DNA of 64,000 nt from Methanobrevibacter cuticularis. GTDB lineage: Archaea > Methanobacteriota > Methanobacteria > Methanobacteriales > Methanobacteriaceae. This document shows, in pieces, positions 17,828 through 27,164 of the stretch (positions within the stretch are counted from its first letter, which is position 1; every line of letters starts with the position of its first letter). Location of the stretch: assembly GCF_001639285.1 (NCBI RefSeq), contig NZ_LWMW01000022.1, positions 1-64,000 on the forward strand. Direction: 5' to 3'. The translations under genes and the position numbers were made by a program. The notes beneath the pieces are model-generated. The model was not told the DNA's origin, did not search any database, and saw only the letters and a program-made list of their open reading frames with translations.

Positions 17828-18049
17828 TTAAATATAAATCATGGTGTTTATAAATATGTCATCTGATATTTTTTCTATTTGGTTGAAAGTAATTATTTGC
17901 GGGTCATAGTAAAGTACGCCTTGTCTTTCTTTTACATCAATTCCCTTTATATAACCGTTTTGTTCATCAATATCAATATTTCCTACTTTACCAACGAAAT
18001 TACCTTCTTCATCGATAACATTTTTACCAATTATTTTGTTTACTTTCAT
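17828..18049 (-). CDS. Small single-domain PRC-barrel protein (paralogue 1)
   Basis: 73-aa beta-barrel protein: MKVNKIIGKNVIDEEGNFVG, then a KVGNIDIDEQNG turn and ITFNQIEKISDDIF, the usual PRC-barrel pattern. It starts at ATG 18049 after GGAGGTGA; a 78-residue version would begin inside the SD. It lies 61 bp downstream of paralogue 2 on the same strand and probably shares its transcript. PRC-barrel proteins take part in RNA metabolism or, in haloarchaea (CdpB1/B2), FtsZ-based division. The role here is unknown. Confidence 0.85.
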   Translation of the reverse strand: MKVNKIIGKNVIDEEGNFVGKVGNIDIDEQNGYIKGIDVKERQGVLYYDPQIITFNQIEKISDDIFINTMIYI

Positions 18050-18110
18050 TAATTTCACCTCCATTCTTAATTTAAATTCATAAAATTCACTTTAGGTTTA
18101 TTTTATAAAT

Positions 18111-18332
18111 TTAATAAATATCAATGATACTGAATATCGTCATATCATCTGATATTTCATTTACTTGATCAAAACTGATTGTTTTTTTATTAGAAAATAA
18201 TCCTTGATCTAATATTATATTAACCTTCTCAATAGAACCGTTATTTTTATCAATGGACATATCTTCAACAGTACCTATATAATTATCTTCTTCATCAATA
18301 ACATTCATTCCTATTATATCATTAGCTTTCAT
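18111..18332 (-). CDS. Small single-domain PRC-barrel protein (paralogue 2)
   Basis: 73 aa: KANDIIGMNVIDEEDNYIG, GTVEDMSIDKNNGSI, then TISFDQVNEISDDM. SD GGAGGTG before the ATG. It differs from its neighbours mainly in the middle loop (NIILDQGLFSNKK). Upstream, 18392-18439 holds an imperfect dyad (TTCTAATA ... TATTAGAA) in the likely promoter region; this gene does not carry the GTAA-N8-TTAC promoter seen before paralogues 3 and 5. Confidence 0.85.
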   Translation of the reverse strand: MKANDIIGMNVIDEEDNYIGTVEDMSIDKNNGSIEKVNIILDQGLFSNKKTISFDQVNEISDDMTIFSIIDIY

Positions 18333-18614
18333 TTAATACACCTCCAAGATATGAAATCAAAGGTTTTTTTGATCACTATAATGAGATTCTAATATTCAAC
18401 CATATACTATTATTTAGCTCAAGATTATATAGTATTAGAACTAAGTACCTAATTTAATCATTTTTAGTAGTTCTATGTATTTTAATTAGTTTTTGCAATT
18501 ATTCGCCCATTTTTAGCTTTTTGTGATTATTATTATATTTACCATGATACATTTATATTATAGTCCCTAATACAATCTAATTTTCGTGTTTAATAACATT
18601 ATAATTATTTTTGT

Positions 18615-18839
18615 TTATTCTAAATCGAGTATGGCATTTAATAATACTGCATATGATATGTCTTCTATTTGATCAAATTCAATGACTCCTCTTTCATCAG
18701 AAAAAATTTTTTGATTTAAATTTAAATCAACTTCTTTAATGGAACCGCTATTTTCATCAATATCAACATCATTCACGGTACCTACACTTTCACCATTTTT
18801 ATCTACAACAACCATACCGATTAAATCAGTCACTTTCAT
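18615..18839 (-). CDS. Small single-domain PRC-barrel protein (paralogue 3)
   Basis: 74 aa: MKVTDLIGMVVVDKNGESVG, TVNDVDIDENSGSI, VIEFDQIEDISYAV. ATG 18839 is chosen over the ATG three codons earlier because of the GTGAT SD-like sequence and the match to the paralogues. It has its own promoter at 18922-18955, nearly identical to that of paralogue 5, with the same distance to the start codon (about 108 bp from TATA to ATG). Confidence 0.85.
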   Translation of the reverse strand: MKVTDLIGMVVVDKNGESVGTVNDVDIDENSGSIKEVDLNLNQKIFSDERGVIEFDQIEDISYAVLLNAILDLE

Positions 18840-18921
18840 TTTAATCACTTTGTTTTAAATTTTTAGATTCATGAAATTGAAATTTTTAATTTAAAGATTT
18901 TCGCGAAATATTTGTTGAAAC

Positions 18922-18955
18922 GTAACTATTACATTACTATTTTCAGATATATAAA
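18922..18955 (-). promoter_or_regulatory. Conserved promoter/operator of PRC-barrel paralogue 3
   Basis: On the minus strand the TATA box is TTTATATA (18955-18948). Ten bases downstream lies the dyad-like GTAATGTAATAGTTAC (18937-18922), which would overlap the transcription start. The same layout, with identical spacing, occurs at 19744-19777. The arrangement suggests a repressor site; the regulator is unknown. Confidence 0.6.
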
Positions 18956-19145
18956 TTTTCTCCAAGGCTGATGACTTTTCCAGTTTTAAGGCTAAATTTC
19001 ATAAATGCTATTTAATTTTTTAATAATGTATTTAGAAGTTTTATTGATTGCTTAATCTTTAAAATGAAATTCTATGATGACTTAATTATTCCGTATTCAA
19101 TAAACAGAAAATAAAATAAAAAGAACAATTAATTTTGTTGATAAT

Positions 19146-19370
19146 TCAATCATTCTCCATAGAATTCTTTAATAGTATGTTGTTTGATATTATGTTTACT
19201 TGATCAAAATCGACTGCATCTTTTCCATGATGAAGTTTGGATGTATGAGGATTTATACCAAAACTATTAATAGACCCATCATCTTCGTCTATATCGATAC
19301 TTTGAACTTTACCTACAGATTTTCCATCTTTATCAACGATTTCCATATCAAATAGCTTATTAATATCCAT
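19146..19370 (-). CDS. Small single-domain PRC-barrel protein (paralogue 4)
   Basis: 74 aa: MDINKLFDMEIVDKDGKSVG, KVQSIDIDEDDGSI, AVDFDQVNIISNNI. It is the most divergent of the five (HTSKLHHGK in the middle loop, possibly metal-interacting but unproven). Perfect SD GGAGGTGA. It is 51 bp downstream of paralogue 5, so probably co-transcribed with it. Confidence 0.83.
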   Translation of the reverse strand: MDINKLFDMEIVDKDGKSVGKVQSIDIDEDDGSINSFGINPHTSKLHHGKDAVDFDQVNIISNNILLKNSMEND

Positions 19371-19421
19371 TTAATTCACCTCCTTTTCATTAAAATTGTT
19401 TAATTAAATCTATTAATTGAA

Positions 19422-19661
19422 TTAGGGTTCTCCACAATTATCATTACATAAAATATTATCCAATAAAATTTTATCTGATATTTGATTTATCTGATTGAAA
19501 GTAATCAATTTTTCATTATGAGAAAGTATTCCTTTTCTTTTTCCCACATCAATCCCTTTAATTGAGCCAGTATTCTCATTAATATCAATATTACTTACAT
19601 TACCCACAGTATTACCAGCTTCATCTATAATATCCATACCAATTAAATCCTTCAATTTCAT
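19422..19661 (-). CDS. Small single-domain PRC-barrel protein (paralogue 5)
   Basis: 79 aa: MKLKDLIGMDIIDEAGNTVG, NVSNIDINENTGSI, LITFNQINQISDKI, ending in CNDNCGEP, so it alone has a C-terminal cysteine pair. SD GGGGGT. It is the first gene of the PRC-barrel cluster in transcription order and is driven by the conserved promoter at 19744-19777. Confidence 0.85.
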   Translation of the reverse strand: MKLKDLIGMDIIDEAGNTVGNVSNIDINENTGSIKGIDVGKRKGILSHNEKLITFNQINQISDKILLDNILCNDNCGEP

Positions 19662-19743
19662 TTTACTTACCCCCTAATTTAGAAGTTATGAATTAAAAAT
19701 TTCAATTTAATCATATTTTTTTTGTAAAAAATTTTATTGAAAT

Positions 19744-19777
19744 GTAACCATTACATTACTATTTTAAACTATATAAA
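19744..19777 (-). promoter_or_regulatory. Conserved promoter/operator of PRC-barrel paralogue 5
   Basis: TTTATATA on the minus strand (19777-19770), then ten bases, then GTAATGTAATGGTTAC (19759-19744). Similarity to the paralogue 3 promoter runs from about 19738 to 19787 and then stops, while neighbouring intergenic DNA has diverged. That pattern argues for a constrained site. Confidence 0.6.
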
Positions 19778-19789
19778 TTTTCTCCAAAC

Positions 19790-20405
19790 TTGAAAACTAT
19801 TATTTAAACCTTAAAAAAGGTAAATCATAAAAATAAACAATAAATTAGTCTGTTATTAGTAATGGAGTTTTAGATTCAACATATTCATATTAATAAATGG
19901 TATCATCCTTTTGAATAAATAAATTTATTAGATAACAATAACAATCTAGTATTAATAATAATTCTTATTAGAGTATATTTAACGAATAATAATGCAACAC
20001 AATAACAAAATACTAGTATTTAAAAATATATACATAAAAAGAAGGCAAGGAAAAAAGTATTCTACACCAATATGTAAAAATTACACCAACCCAAAAAATA
20101 CTCACCATTATTTAACTACAGAATAATAAGCCACTACTCCACAAAACATCAACACAGAATAGCTCAAAAAAATAGACAAAAAACAAATAAAAAAAAAGAT
20201 AATGAGCTGTCAAGAATTGGGGGTTTGATGAGCAAAAATCAGAGATAATTATTTCTCAGCCAATACAATAAATTTTAAAATAATAAATAAATTCTATAAT
20301 TATTTTTAATATTATTTTTAATTAAAAATACCATTATTAAAAATTCTTAATCTTAAGTAAATATTTAACCTATCTTTTACAAATAATATAATTAGATGAA
20401 TAAAA
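19790..20405. other. Intergenic, AT-rich, with one copy of a dispersed 31-bp repeat
   Basis: No coding frame recognised. It contains copy 1 (20234-20264) of a sequence repeated at 24867-24897, described separately. Confidence 0.5.
20234..20264. repeat. Direct repeat copy 1 (ATAATTATTTCTCAGCCAAT core)
   Basis: About 31 bp matching 24867-24897 with two mismatches. The two copies are about 4.6 kb apart and bracket the small unknown gene at 20406 and the second-type ALP gene. Confidence 0.6.
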
Positions 20406-20771
20406 ATGTTAAAAAATAAAGAAAATATACAAACAATATATGCCGAAACGGTTGAAACATTGGATAAAATACAAAAAAATTACTCAACTAATTCTAATAA
20501 GGATGAAATTTATGAATTTATAAATAAAATTGAAAAAAACAAGCAATATTTAGGATTAGAAGAATTAAATTTGTATATAATGTTAGAAGCGCCAATACTA
20601 AAAAATAAACCCAAAGAAATAATAAAAGACAATGTTAAAATTATAAAAAACAGTATAAACACTAATTTAAACTTAGTAAACATGTATAATGAAAATTTAA
20701 CATCAACATTACCATCACATTTAATAAAATTATATGAACTTCTTGAAGAAGATCCAAAATTTATAAAATAA
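20406..20771 (+). CDS. Small hypothetical helical protein
   Basis: I do not recognise this 121-aa protein. It is Lys/Asn-rich and predicted mostly helical (IYEFINKIEKNKQYLGLEEL; IKLYELLEEDPKFIK), with no signal peptide, membrane segment or cysteines. ATG has only a weak SD. Codon use is AT-rich like its neighbours. It stands alone between the PRC-barrel cluster and an ALP gene, inside the interval bracketed by the 31-bp direct repeats, and could belong to an accessory insertion. It is probably a real gene given the uninterrupted frame and protein-like composition. Confidence 0.5.
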   Translation: MLKNKENIQTIYAETVETLDKIQKNYSTNSNKDEIYEFINKIEKNKQYLGLEELNLYIMLEAPILKNKPKEIIKDNVKIIKNSINTNLNLVNMYNENLTSTLPSHLIKLYELLEEDPKFIK

Positions 20772-21747
20772 ACATGAAATCATTCAATCTTTTTAGTGGA
20801 GAATTGGATATTCATCTTTAATATCAATCTTTTTTTACCTATAGTTTCATCAGTTGGAGAGTAATCTCTTCATAATCTTTAATTACTATTTCTTTTAATT
20901 CAATCCTCCTCTTTCTTTTCTATCTATAATCATATATTATTATTATCCGATTTTTGTTTTCTCATGCATGCAAATTTTTACATATATCATTTGTTTTAGC
21001 CACATAACTGTGTTTATGGGCATTTTTCATCAACCAGTAAAATAAGTGATATTCGATTTTTTAACATTCTTATGAATCATGTATAGATTATGTTTATCAT
21101 AATATCTAAATTTTTTGATGAAAAATAAGAAACGAAAATTGAAAATACGAAATTTTATAATAAAACAATGAAAACTAAAAATAATTAGAAGTTAATGATA
21201 AATAAAAATGAAATCTAGCTATTTTTACGATAATATAATCTATTTCTACAACATTAAACTAAATTTTATTCATATTAGCTATTTTATTCTTTAAATAAAA
21301 GAATGGATAGAAAATCCGATGAGGGATTAAATAACTTGTTTTTGTGAAAAATATGATTTTTCGTGTTTAATTTTTGTGTGGATGGTTTTAAGTTCTTTAT
21401 ATGTTTAGGGGGGGGGGGGGTAGTCTATGGAATTAGTTCTGGGTTGTGGTTTCTTCTTGTTTTGGCATTGGAGTGTGTAGAAGTGATATCTTTATATATG
21501 GGTAATTACTATAAGTATGTTTGTCCAGTAATTAAAAGTTAATAGTTTAATAGGATACTAACTGTTCTTCCAATAACTAACAAATTTTTTCCATTTATTA
21601 TTGATAAGATATTAGTTAGTAAGTGATGATTGTTAAACGTTTTTTAGTTTTTTAACTAATGGCTGGCGTTATATTGAATATTAGATATTTAAGTAAAAAC
21701 ACGGTTCGTATATATTAATTAAAAAAATATTGAGGTGAATTTATACT
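20772..21747. other. Long intergenic region upstream of the second-type ALP
   Basis: 976 bp without a convincing gene. It includes a G13 tract (21408-21420), an inverted ACTAAC/GTTAGT pair around 21578-21624, and a TATA-like GTATATATTAA near 21709-21719 that is a plausible ALP promoter. Confidence 0.5.
21408..21420 (+). repeat. Homopolymer G13 tract
   Basis: Thirteen consecutive G in a genome segment with very low GC. It lies 327 bp upstream of an ALP start codon. Such tracts are slippage-prone and control phase variation of surface proteins in some bacteria; no such role is shown here. Confidence 0.9.
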
Positions 21748-24354
21748 ATGTATAAAAATGAATTTAAGAAATTGTCGATTTTTTTGATAATTTTTGCAAT
21801 AATAGCTATTGGGGCTTTTTCTTTAATCGGCACAACAAACGCAGTAGATGTTACTATTGATAACACTACTACTATACAAGCTGCATCAATCGGCAACACT
21901 AGCTTTACAAATGGAAGTACGCTGTACTTAAGTGATGGTGTATATTCAGGAACAGGTAATAATAATCTCACAGTCAGCAAAAATATGACAATAGCTGCCG
22001 TGAACAAAGGTGGAGCAATAATCGACATGGAAAACAGTGGACGAGCATTCACAATAAATGCAGGAATAAACCTAACACTGATAAACATAACCTTCATCAA
22101 CGGAAACACCACATCTAACGGTGGGGTAATCACATCAACTCAAGCTAACATCACATTAACCATAACCGACTGCACATTCGAAAACAACACAGGAAATGGT
22201 GGTGGAGTTGTTGCTATAACTGGAGTTGGTTCCAATAATACTATCAAAAATTCAATATTCAAAAACAACACAGCAGTAACTAGTGGTGCTATATATATAA
22301 ATGGAGTTGGTAGTGTTAATTTGGTTGATAATTGTACTTTTGAAAACAACAAAGCAACTAATGATCATGGTGCTTTACGTATGACTGGAGAGGGTTCTAA
22401 TAATACTATCAAAAATTCAATATTCAAAAACAACACAGCAACAAGTACGGATATTGGTGCTTTAGATTTTTCTGGAATTAATAGTACTAATTTGGTTGAT
22501 AATTGTACTTTTGAAAACAACAAAGCACATGTTAATCAGGGTGCTATATATATGGGTGGAACTGGTTCTAATAATACTTTAAAAAATTCAGTATTCAAAA
22601 ACAATACTGCAGGTACTAATTATGGTGCAACAAATATAGGTGGAGATAATAGTACTAATTTGGTTGATAATTGTACTTTTGAAAACAATGCTGCAGGTAA
22701 TAATTATGGTGCTTTACGTATGACTGGAGTTGGTAGTGTTAATTTGGTTGATAATTGTACTTTTGAAAATAACAATGCAGGTACTAATTATGGTGCTTTA
22801 AGTATTAGTGGTATTGATAGTAATAATACTGTTAAGAATTCTGTGTTTGAGAATAATACTGCGTCTGATAATTATGGTGCTATTTATATTGTTGGTGATG
22901 GTAGTAATTCTATTTTGGATAATGTTAATGTAGTTAATAATTCTGCTGGTATTAATGGTGGTGGAATAGGGTTCAGTGGTGATAATAATGTTCTCACTAT
23001 TAAGGATAGTATTATAAGTGATAATAGTGCTGTTAAAGAAGGTGGAGCATTATTTGCTAGTGGTGAAAATCAGACTATTAATATTGAAGGTAGTGCTTTG
23101 GTGAATAATGGTGCTAAGATTGGTGGAGCATTAGATATTAATGGTGAAGATAGTGAAGTTAATATAGATAATTCATTGTTTGAAAATAACTCTGCTACTT
23201 CTAGTGGTGGAGCAATAGATATCAATGGAGAATCTCATGAGACTAATATTAACGATTCTACATTCAATAATAACTCTGCTAAAAATGGTGGAGCAATCAA
23301 CAGCAACGGTGCAAATAATATTATAATAGCTAATAATACTGGTTTCAACAATAACAATGCCTCAAGTAAAGGTGGAGTAATCAACAGTAATGGTGATAGT
23401 AATGTTATTGTTTTGGATAATTCAACAGCAACTAACAACTCTGCACGAGAAGGTGGAGCAATCAGTAGTACTGGTGATGAAAACGAAATAGCAATAGGTA
23501 ACAGTGAATTATCAGGCAATAATGACGGAATATTAAAAAGTGAAGGTGATGGTAACAAAGTCACAGTCGATAACTCTACTATGACTAACAATACAGCAAA
23601 AGACGGACTAATCACCAACAATGGAGACAACAACAATGTAACTATCGACAATACTAACTCAACTAATAATACTGGTGATATCGTATCCAATACTGGTGAT
23701 AATAACACTGAATCAGAGAATAACAGTACTATAATCGTTGATGTAACTTATGAAACTAACACTGATTTAGCTGTTGTTTCAGGTAATGGACAAATCACAA
23801 TAATAGCAATACTAACAAATAAACATACTGGAGAAAAATTAGCAGGTGAAAAGGTTTATTTCTATGTTAATGGTAAGCAAATAGGTTCAGCAAACACCAA
23901 TAAATACGGCGAAGCAAGATTCATTTACAACGTACCAAAAACAGCTAACTACACTATCTATGCAAAATCCCAACAAACAACAATAACCAATTCAACTGGA
24001 AACTACACATTCAAAGAATCAACAAGTATAACACAATCTTTAAATGTCAACAAACCACTAACACCAGCAAAAATAAAAGTTTACAGTAAAAAAACTACTT
24101 CAAAAAAGACTAAAAAATACAAAATCTACTACATAACATACTCAATCAAAAACTACGGAGAAAAAACAGGCTCAAAGACATTCACAAAATCACTCAAAAA
24201 CATACTCAAAAAACACAAACTCTACAAAATACAAACAACAAAAAACACCAAATACAACTACAACAAAGCATCCAAAATACTAAAAACAATAGTCAAAAAC
24301 CTAGCACACAACAAAATAGCTAAACTCAAAATAACAGTATACAGAAAAGCTTAA
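21748..24354 (+). CDS. Adhesin-like protein with long beta-helix repeats and a basic C-terminal domain
   Basis: 868-aa secreted protein with an N-terminal signal segment (FLIIFAIIAIGAFSLIGTTNA). About 600 residues of right-handed beta-helix type repeats follow: early units alternate NLVDNCTFENN and NTIKNSIFKNN types, later ones are GGAINSNG / NNSA. Next comes an Ig-like domain (residues ~665-750, KHTGEKLAGEKVYFYVNG) and a Lys/Tyr-rich C-terminal domain (~100 residues, KKYKIYYITYSIKNYG). There is no C-terminal membrane anchor, unlike the other ALPs here. The basic end may bind the cell wall non-covalently; that is inference. SD GAGGTGA before the ATG. Confidence 0.87.
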   Translation: MYKNEFKKLSIFLIIFAIIAIGAFSLIGTTNAVDVTIDNTTTIQAASIGNTSFTNGSTLYLSDGVYSGTGNNNLTVSKNMTIAAVNKGGAIIDMENSGRAFTINAGINLTLINITFINGNTTSNGGVITSTQANITLTITDCTFENNTGNGGGVVAITGVGSNNTIKNSIFKNNTAVTSGAIYINGVGSVNLVDNCTFENNKATNDHGALRMTGEGSNNTIKNSIFKNNTATSTDIGALDFSGINSTNLVDNCTFENNKAHVNQGAIYMGGTGSNNTLKNSVFKNNTAGTNYGATNIGGDNSTNLVDNCTFENNAAGNNYGALRMTGVGSVNLVDNCTFENNNAGTNYGALSISGIDSNNTVKNSVFENNTASDNYGAIYIVGDGSNSILDNVNVVNNSAGINGGGIGFSGDNNVLTIKDSIISDNSAVKEGGALFASGENQTINIEGSALVNNGAKIGGALDINGEDSEVNIDNSLFENNSATSSGGAIDINGESHETNINDSTFNNNSAKNGGAINSNGANNIIIANNTGFNNNNASSKGGVINSNGDSNVIVLDNSTATNNSAREGGAISSTGDENEIAIGNSELSGNNDGILKSEGDGNKVTVDNSTMTNNTAKDGLITNNGDNNNVTIDNTNSTNNTGDIVSNTGDNNTESENNSTIIVDVTYETNTDLAVVSGNGQITIIAILTNKHTGEKLAGEKVYFYVNGKQIGSANTNKYGEARFIYNVPKTANYTIYAKSQQTTITNSTGNYTFKESTSITQSLNVNKPLTPAKIKVYSKKTTSKKTKKYKIYYITYSIKNYGEKTGSKTFTKSLKNILKKHKLYKIQTTKNTKYNYNKASKILKTIVKNLAHNKIAKLKITVYRKA

Positions 24355-25134
24355 CAAAGATAAATTGTTTTTGCATTATATTTTTTTGGAAAGAAGTTAA
24401 TTAATATAATATTCTTTCCAAACATTCTTTTTTTTCTTTATTTCATAATTTAATTAATATTTATTCATATTTTTTCTGATTAAAACATTAATAAATTTTA
24501 TTATACAAGAACTAACCCAAATGCACTGATTATATAAAAATTTATAATATTATATAAGAATGATTTTTATTAGAATTTTGAAAGTGCTAAAAAAATCAGG
24601 TGGTTTTGAAACAAAAAAATATGGTTTGTGAAAAAACAAGAATACCAATTATAGCTACGATATTAATTACTGATAAATATATTTCGTGTGTTGTTGCTAT
24701 TAAATTGATTTCGTTTTGAACAACAAATCAGTAGGAATTAAAAAAAGTTTGACCAATTTATCATTATGTAAAACCACTAAAACACCACAAAAAAATTCAA
24801 TTAATTCATATAACTAATATATAAGAATTTATATACAAAACTAATGATTTTAACAAAGAAAAATACAAAAAATCAGAAATAATTATTTCCCAGCCAATGC
24901 ATAATTAAAAAATTTAGAATATTTTTAACATAAACATTTTTTAACTTGAATTAATAATATATTTATCATCATAATCATATTAAGTTTCAAGAGAAAATAA
25001 ATATTTTTATTATTTCCTTGGTAATATATTATAATAATTATTGAATTAAATCATAAGTTTTGTAATAATTATAGTAATCATAACTTATAAGATAATCTAA
25101 TGAGTATAAAAATAATCTAATTATTGGAGTTAAT
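24355..25134. other. Intergenic with a possible ALP anchor remnant
   Basis: Around 24640-24675 the plus strand can be read as KTRIPIIATILI, similar to the KNTGIPIIAIILV membrane anchor of the ALP genes in this window, but it lacks a surrounding frame. It also holds the second 31-bp direct repeat. Nothing else recognised. Confidence 0.35.
24867..24897. repeat. Direct repeat copy 2 (ATAATTATTTCCCAGCCAAT core)
   Basis: Matches 20234-20264 with two mismatches. It could mark the edge of a duplicated or inserted module holding the 20406 gene and the ALP. Confidence 0.6.
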
Positions 25135-26115
25135 ATGCTTAAAACGCGAATTTCAGGTATTGAATTTGAAAATCCTCTCATATTAGCAGCAGGAATCATG
25201 GGAAGTACAGCCGCCTCTATGAATTGGATTTTAGATTCAGGAGCTAGTGGAGTAGTCACAAAATCATTTTCAAAAGAACCTAACAAAGGATATAAAAATC
25301 CTACGACTGTTGAAGTTGAAGGAGGAATTATCAATGCTATTGGTCTTTCAAATCCTGGTGTTTCTAATTTTAAAAATGAGTTAAAACTCATAAAAAGAAA
25401 TAGAAAAGGAACTACTCAAGAAAATGGTGATAAAGGTATCGATAGTAAAATAGCTATTGGTAAAGAAATTAGTGATAAAATAGCTATTGCTTCTGTTTAT
25501 GGTTCAACTCCAGAAGAATTTGCAGATGTTGTATTGGAAGTCCATGATTTAGTTGATATGATAGAATTAAATATTTCTTGTCCTCATGCTATGGGAGGAT
25601 GTGGAGCAGCTATTGGTCAAGACCCAAATTTAACTTATGAAGTTGTAAAAGCAGCTAAAAAATTAAGCCATGTTCCTATAATAGCTAAATTAACTCCAAA
25701 TGTAACAGATATTGTTGAAATAGCTAATTCTGCAAAGAATGCAGGTGCTGATGCACTCACATTGATTAATTCATTAGGCCCTGGAATGAAAATAGAGATT
25801 AATACAGGAATTCCAATCCTTTCTAACAAATTTGGTGGAATGTCTGGTCCAGCTATTAAGCCAATAGCAGTAAAATGTGTTTTTGATGTTTATGAATCAT
25901 GTGACATCCCTATAATTGGGGTGGGAGGAATAAGAGATTATAAAGATGTTGTAGAATTTTTATATGCAGGCTCAAGTGCTGTAGAGATTGGAACTTCGAT
26001 CATGTATGAAGGTCCAAAAATATTTTCAAACATAAATAATGAATTAAAGAATTTTATGGTTGAGAATAACTTCAATTCCATTGATGAGATAATTGGATTT
26101 GCTCATAAAGATTAA
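25135..26115 (+). CDS. pyrD: Dihydroorotate dehydrogenase, catalytic subunit (class 1B)
   Basis: Oxidises dihydroorotate to orotate in pyrimidine synthesis with FMN. Family features in order: the N-terminal FENPLILAAGIMGST, the substrate region IELNISCPHAMGGCGAAIGQ with the catalytic cysteine typical of class 1B (near residue 145), KLTPNVTDI (~183), and the FMN phosphate loop IIGVGGIRDYKD (~258) with GSSAVEIGTSIMYEGP. 326 aa, slightly longer than usual because of a Lys/Gly-rich insert near residue 90. The partner subunit pyrK follows on the same strand. Confidence 0.93.
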   Translation: MLKTRISGIEFENPLILAAGIMGSTAASMNWILDSGASGVVTKSFSKEPNKGYKNPTTVEVEGGIINAIGLSNPGVSNFKNELKLIKRNRKGTTQENGDKGIDSKIAIGKEISDKIAIASVYGSTPEEFADVVLEVHDLVDMIELNISCPHAMGGCGAAIGQDPNLTYEVVKAAKKLSHVPIIAKLTPNVTDIVEIANSAKNAGADALTLINSLGPGMKIEINTGIPILSNKFGGMSGPAIKPIAVKCVFDVYESCDIPIIGVGGIRDYKDVVEFLYAGSSAVEIGTSIMYEGPKIFSNINNELKNFMVENNFNSIDEIIGFAHKD

Positions 26116-26144
26116 ATCCATTGATCAAAAGAGTTGGATTTCAA

Positions 26145-26300
26145 GGATATTAATAATTTAAAATTGTTAGAAATTATTAGAAACACTTTAAATTGTTAGA
26201 AATTATTAGAAATTATTAGGAATAGTTTAAAATTATTAGAAATATTTTAAATTATTAGAAATATTTTAAGTTATTAGAAATTGTTAGAAACTATTTTTGA
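26145..26300. repeat. Irregular TTAGAAATTATTAGAAAT repeats between pyrD and pyrK
   Basis: Short units (TTAGAAATTATTAGAAA, TTTAAATTATTAGAAATAT) recur six or more times in the 224-bp gap. They start about 30 bp after the pyrD stop. Confidence 0.75.
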
Positions 26301-26339
26301 ATAAATAGTGATTACTTGGCATTTTAAGAAGTTGGTCAA

Positions 26340-27164
26340 ATGAATAAAATAATTAATGATTATAGAATTTTAGAAATTAAAGAAATAATTTCTGAAACTG
26401 ATACAATTAAAACATTTATTTTTGATTGGGAGATGGAGGGCAATAGAATTCCAAAACCTGGTCAATTTGTAATGGTCTGGAGTTTTTTGAGAAAAAAAGA
26501 CGAAAAACCAATGTCGATCTCTAAAATAGATGAGAATAATAATCAAATAGCTATCACACTAAAAAATGTGGGAGAATTTACAAATGATTTGCATAATCTT
26601 ACTGTGGGGGATAAGCTAGGTATTAGGGGACCTTATGGCAATGGATTTGAAATGGAAGGAGATAATATCTTAGCTATTGGTGGAGGAGTAGGTATGGCCC
26701 CAATATCTTGTTTTGTAGACCAAGCAACTGATAATGGAAGTAATGTTGATATTGTTTCAGCTTCTGTAACTAAAAATGAGCTATTATTTTTAGATAGGAT
26801 GAAAAATTCAGGTGCAAATATTTTCACATGTACCGATGATGGAACCTGTGGATTTGAAGGTTTTGCTACTCATCGAACTATTGATTTACTTGAAAGTAGG
26901 TCCTATGATATGGCAGTTGTTTGTGGTCCTGAAATAATGATGAAAGAAATTTTTAATATACTCGAAGCTAAGCAGATACCTGCACAATATTCCATGGAGA
27001 GGTATATGAAATGTGCCATGGGAGTATGTGGACAGTGTTGTGTAGATAATACTGGTTGGAGAATCTGTGTAGAAGGGCCAATTTTCTCAACAGAAGATTT
27101 AAAAAAGATAACTGAATTTGGAAAGTATCATAGAGATGCTTCTGGAATTAAAGAAACATTTTGA
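26340..27164 (+). CDS. pyrK: Dihydroorotate dehydrogenase electron-transfer subunit
   Basis: FAD and [2Fe-2S] protein that passes electrons from PyrD to NAD+ or another acceptor. It has a ferredoxin-reductase fold: PGQFVMVW and KPMSIS (FAD binding, ~residues 38-60), AIGGGVGMAPI (nucleotide binding, ~113), and a C-terminal cysteine cluster CAMGVCGQCCVDNTGWRIC that binds the Fe-S cluster. 274 aa, normal. It lies downstream of pyrD, consistent with a PyrDK complex. Confidence 0.92.
   Translation: MNKIINDYRILEIKEIISETDTIKTFIFDWEMEGNRIPKPGQFVMVWSFLRKKDEKPMSISKIDENNNQIAITLKNVGEFTNDLHNLTVGDKLGIRGPYGNGFEMEGDNILAIGGGVGMAPISCFVDQATDNGSNVDIVSASVTKNELLFLDRMKNSGANIFTCTDDGTCGFEGFATHRTIDLLESRSYDMAVVCGPEIMMKEIFNILEAKQIPAQYSMERYMKCAMGVCGQCCVDNTGWRICVEGPIFSTEDLKKITEFGKYHRDASGIKETF

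Noticed and set aside
20880-20935. Short minus-strand coding-like remnant (RRIELKEIVIKDYEEITLQL)
   Set aside because: Only about 23 codons with an upstream stop and no start at proper spacing; too little to call.
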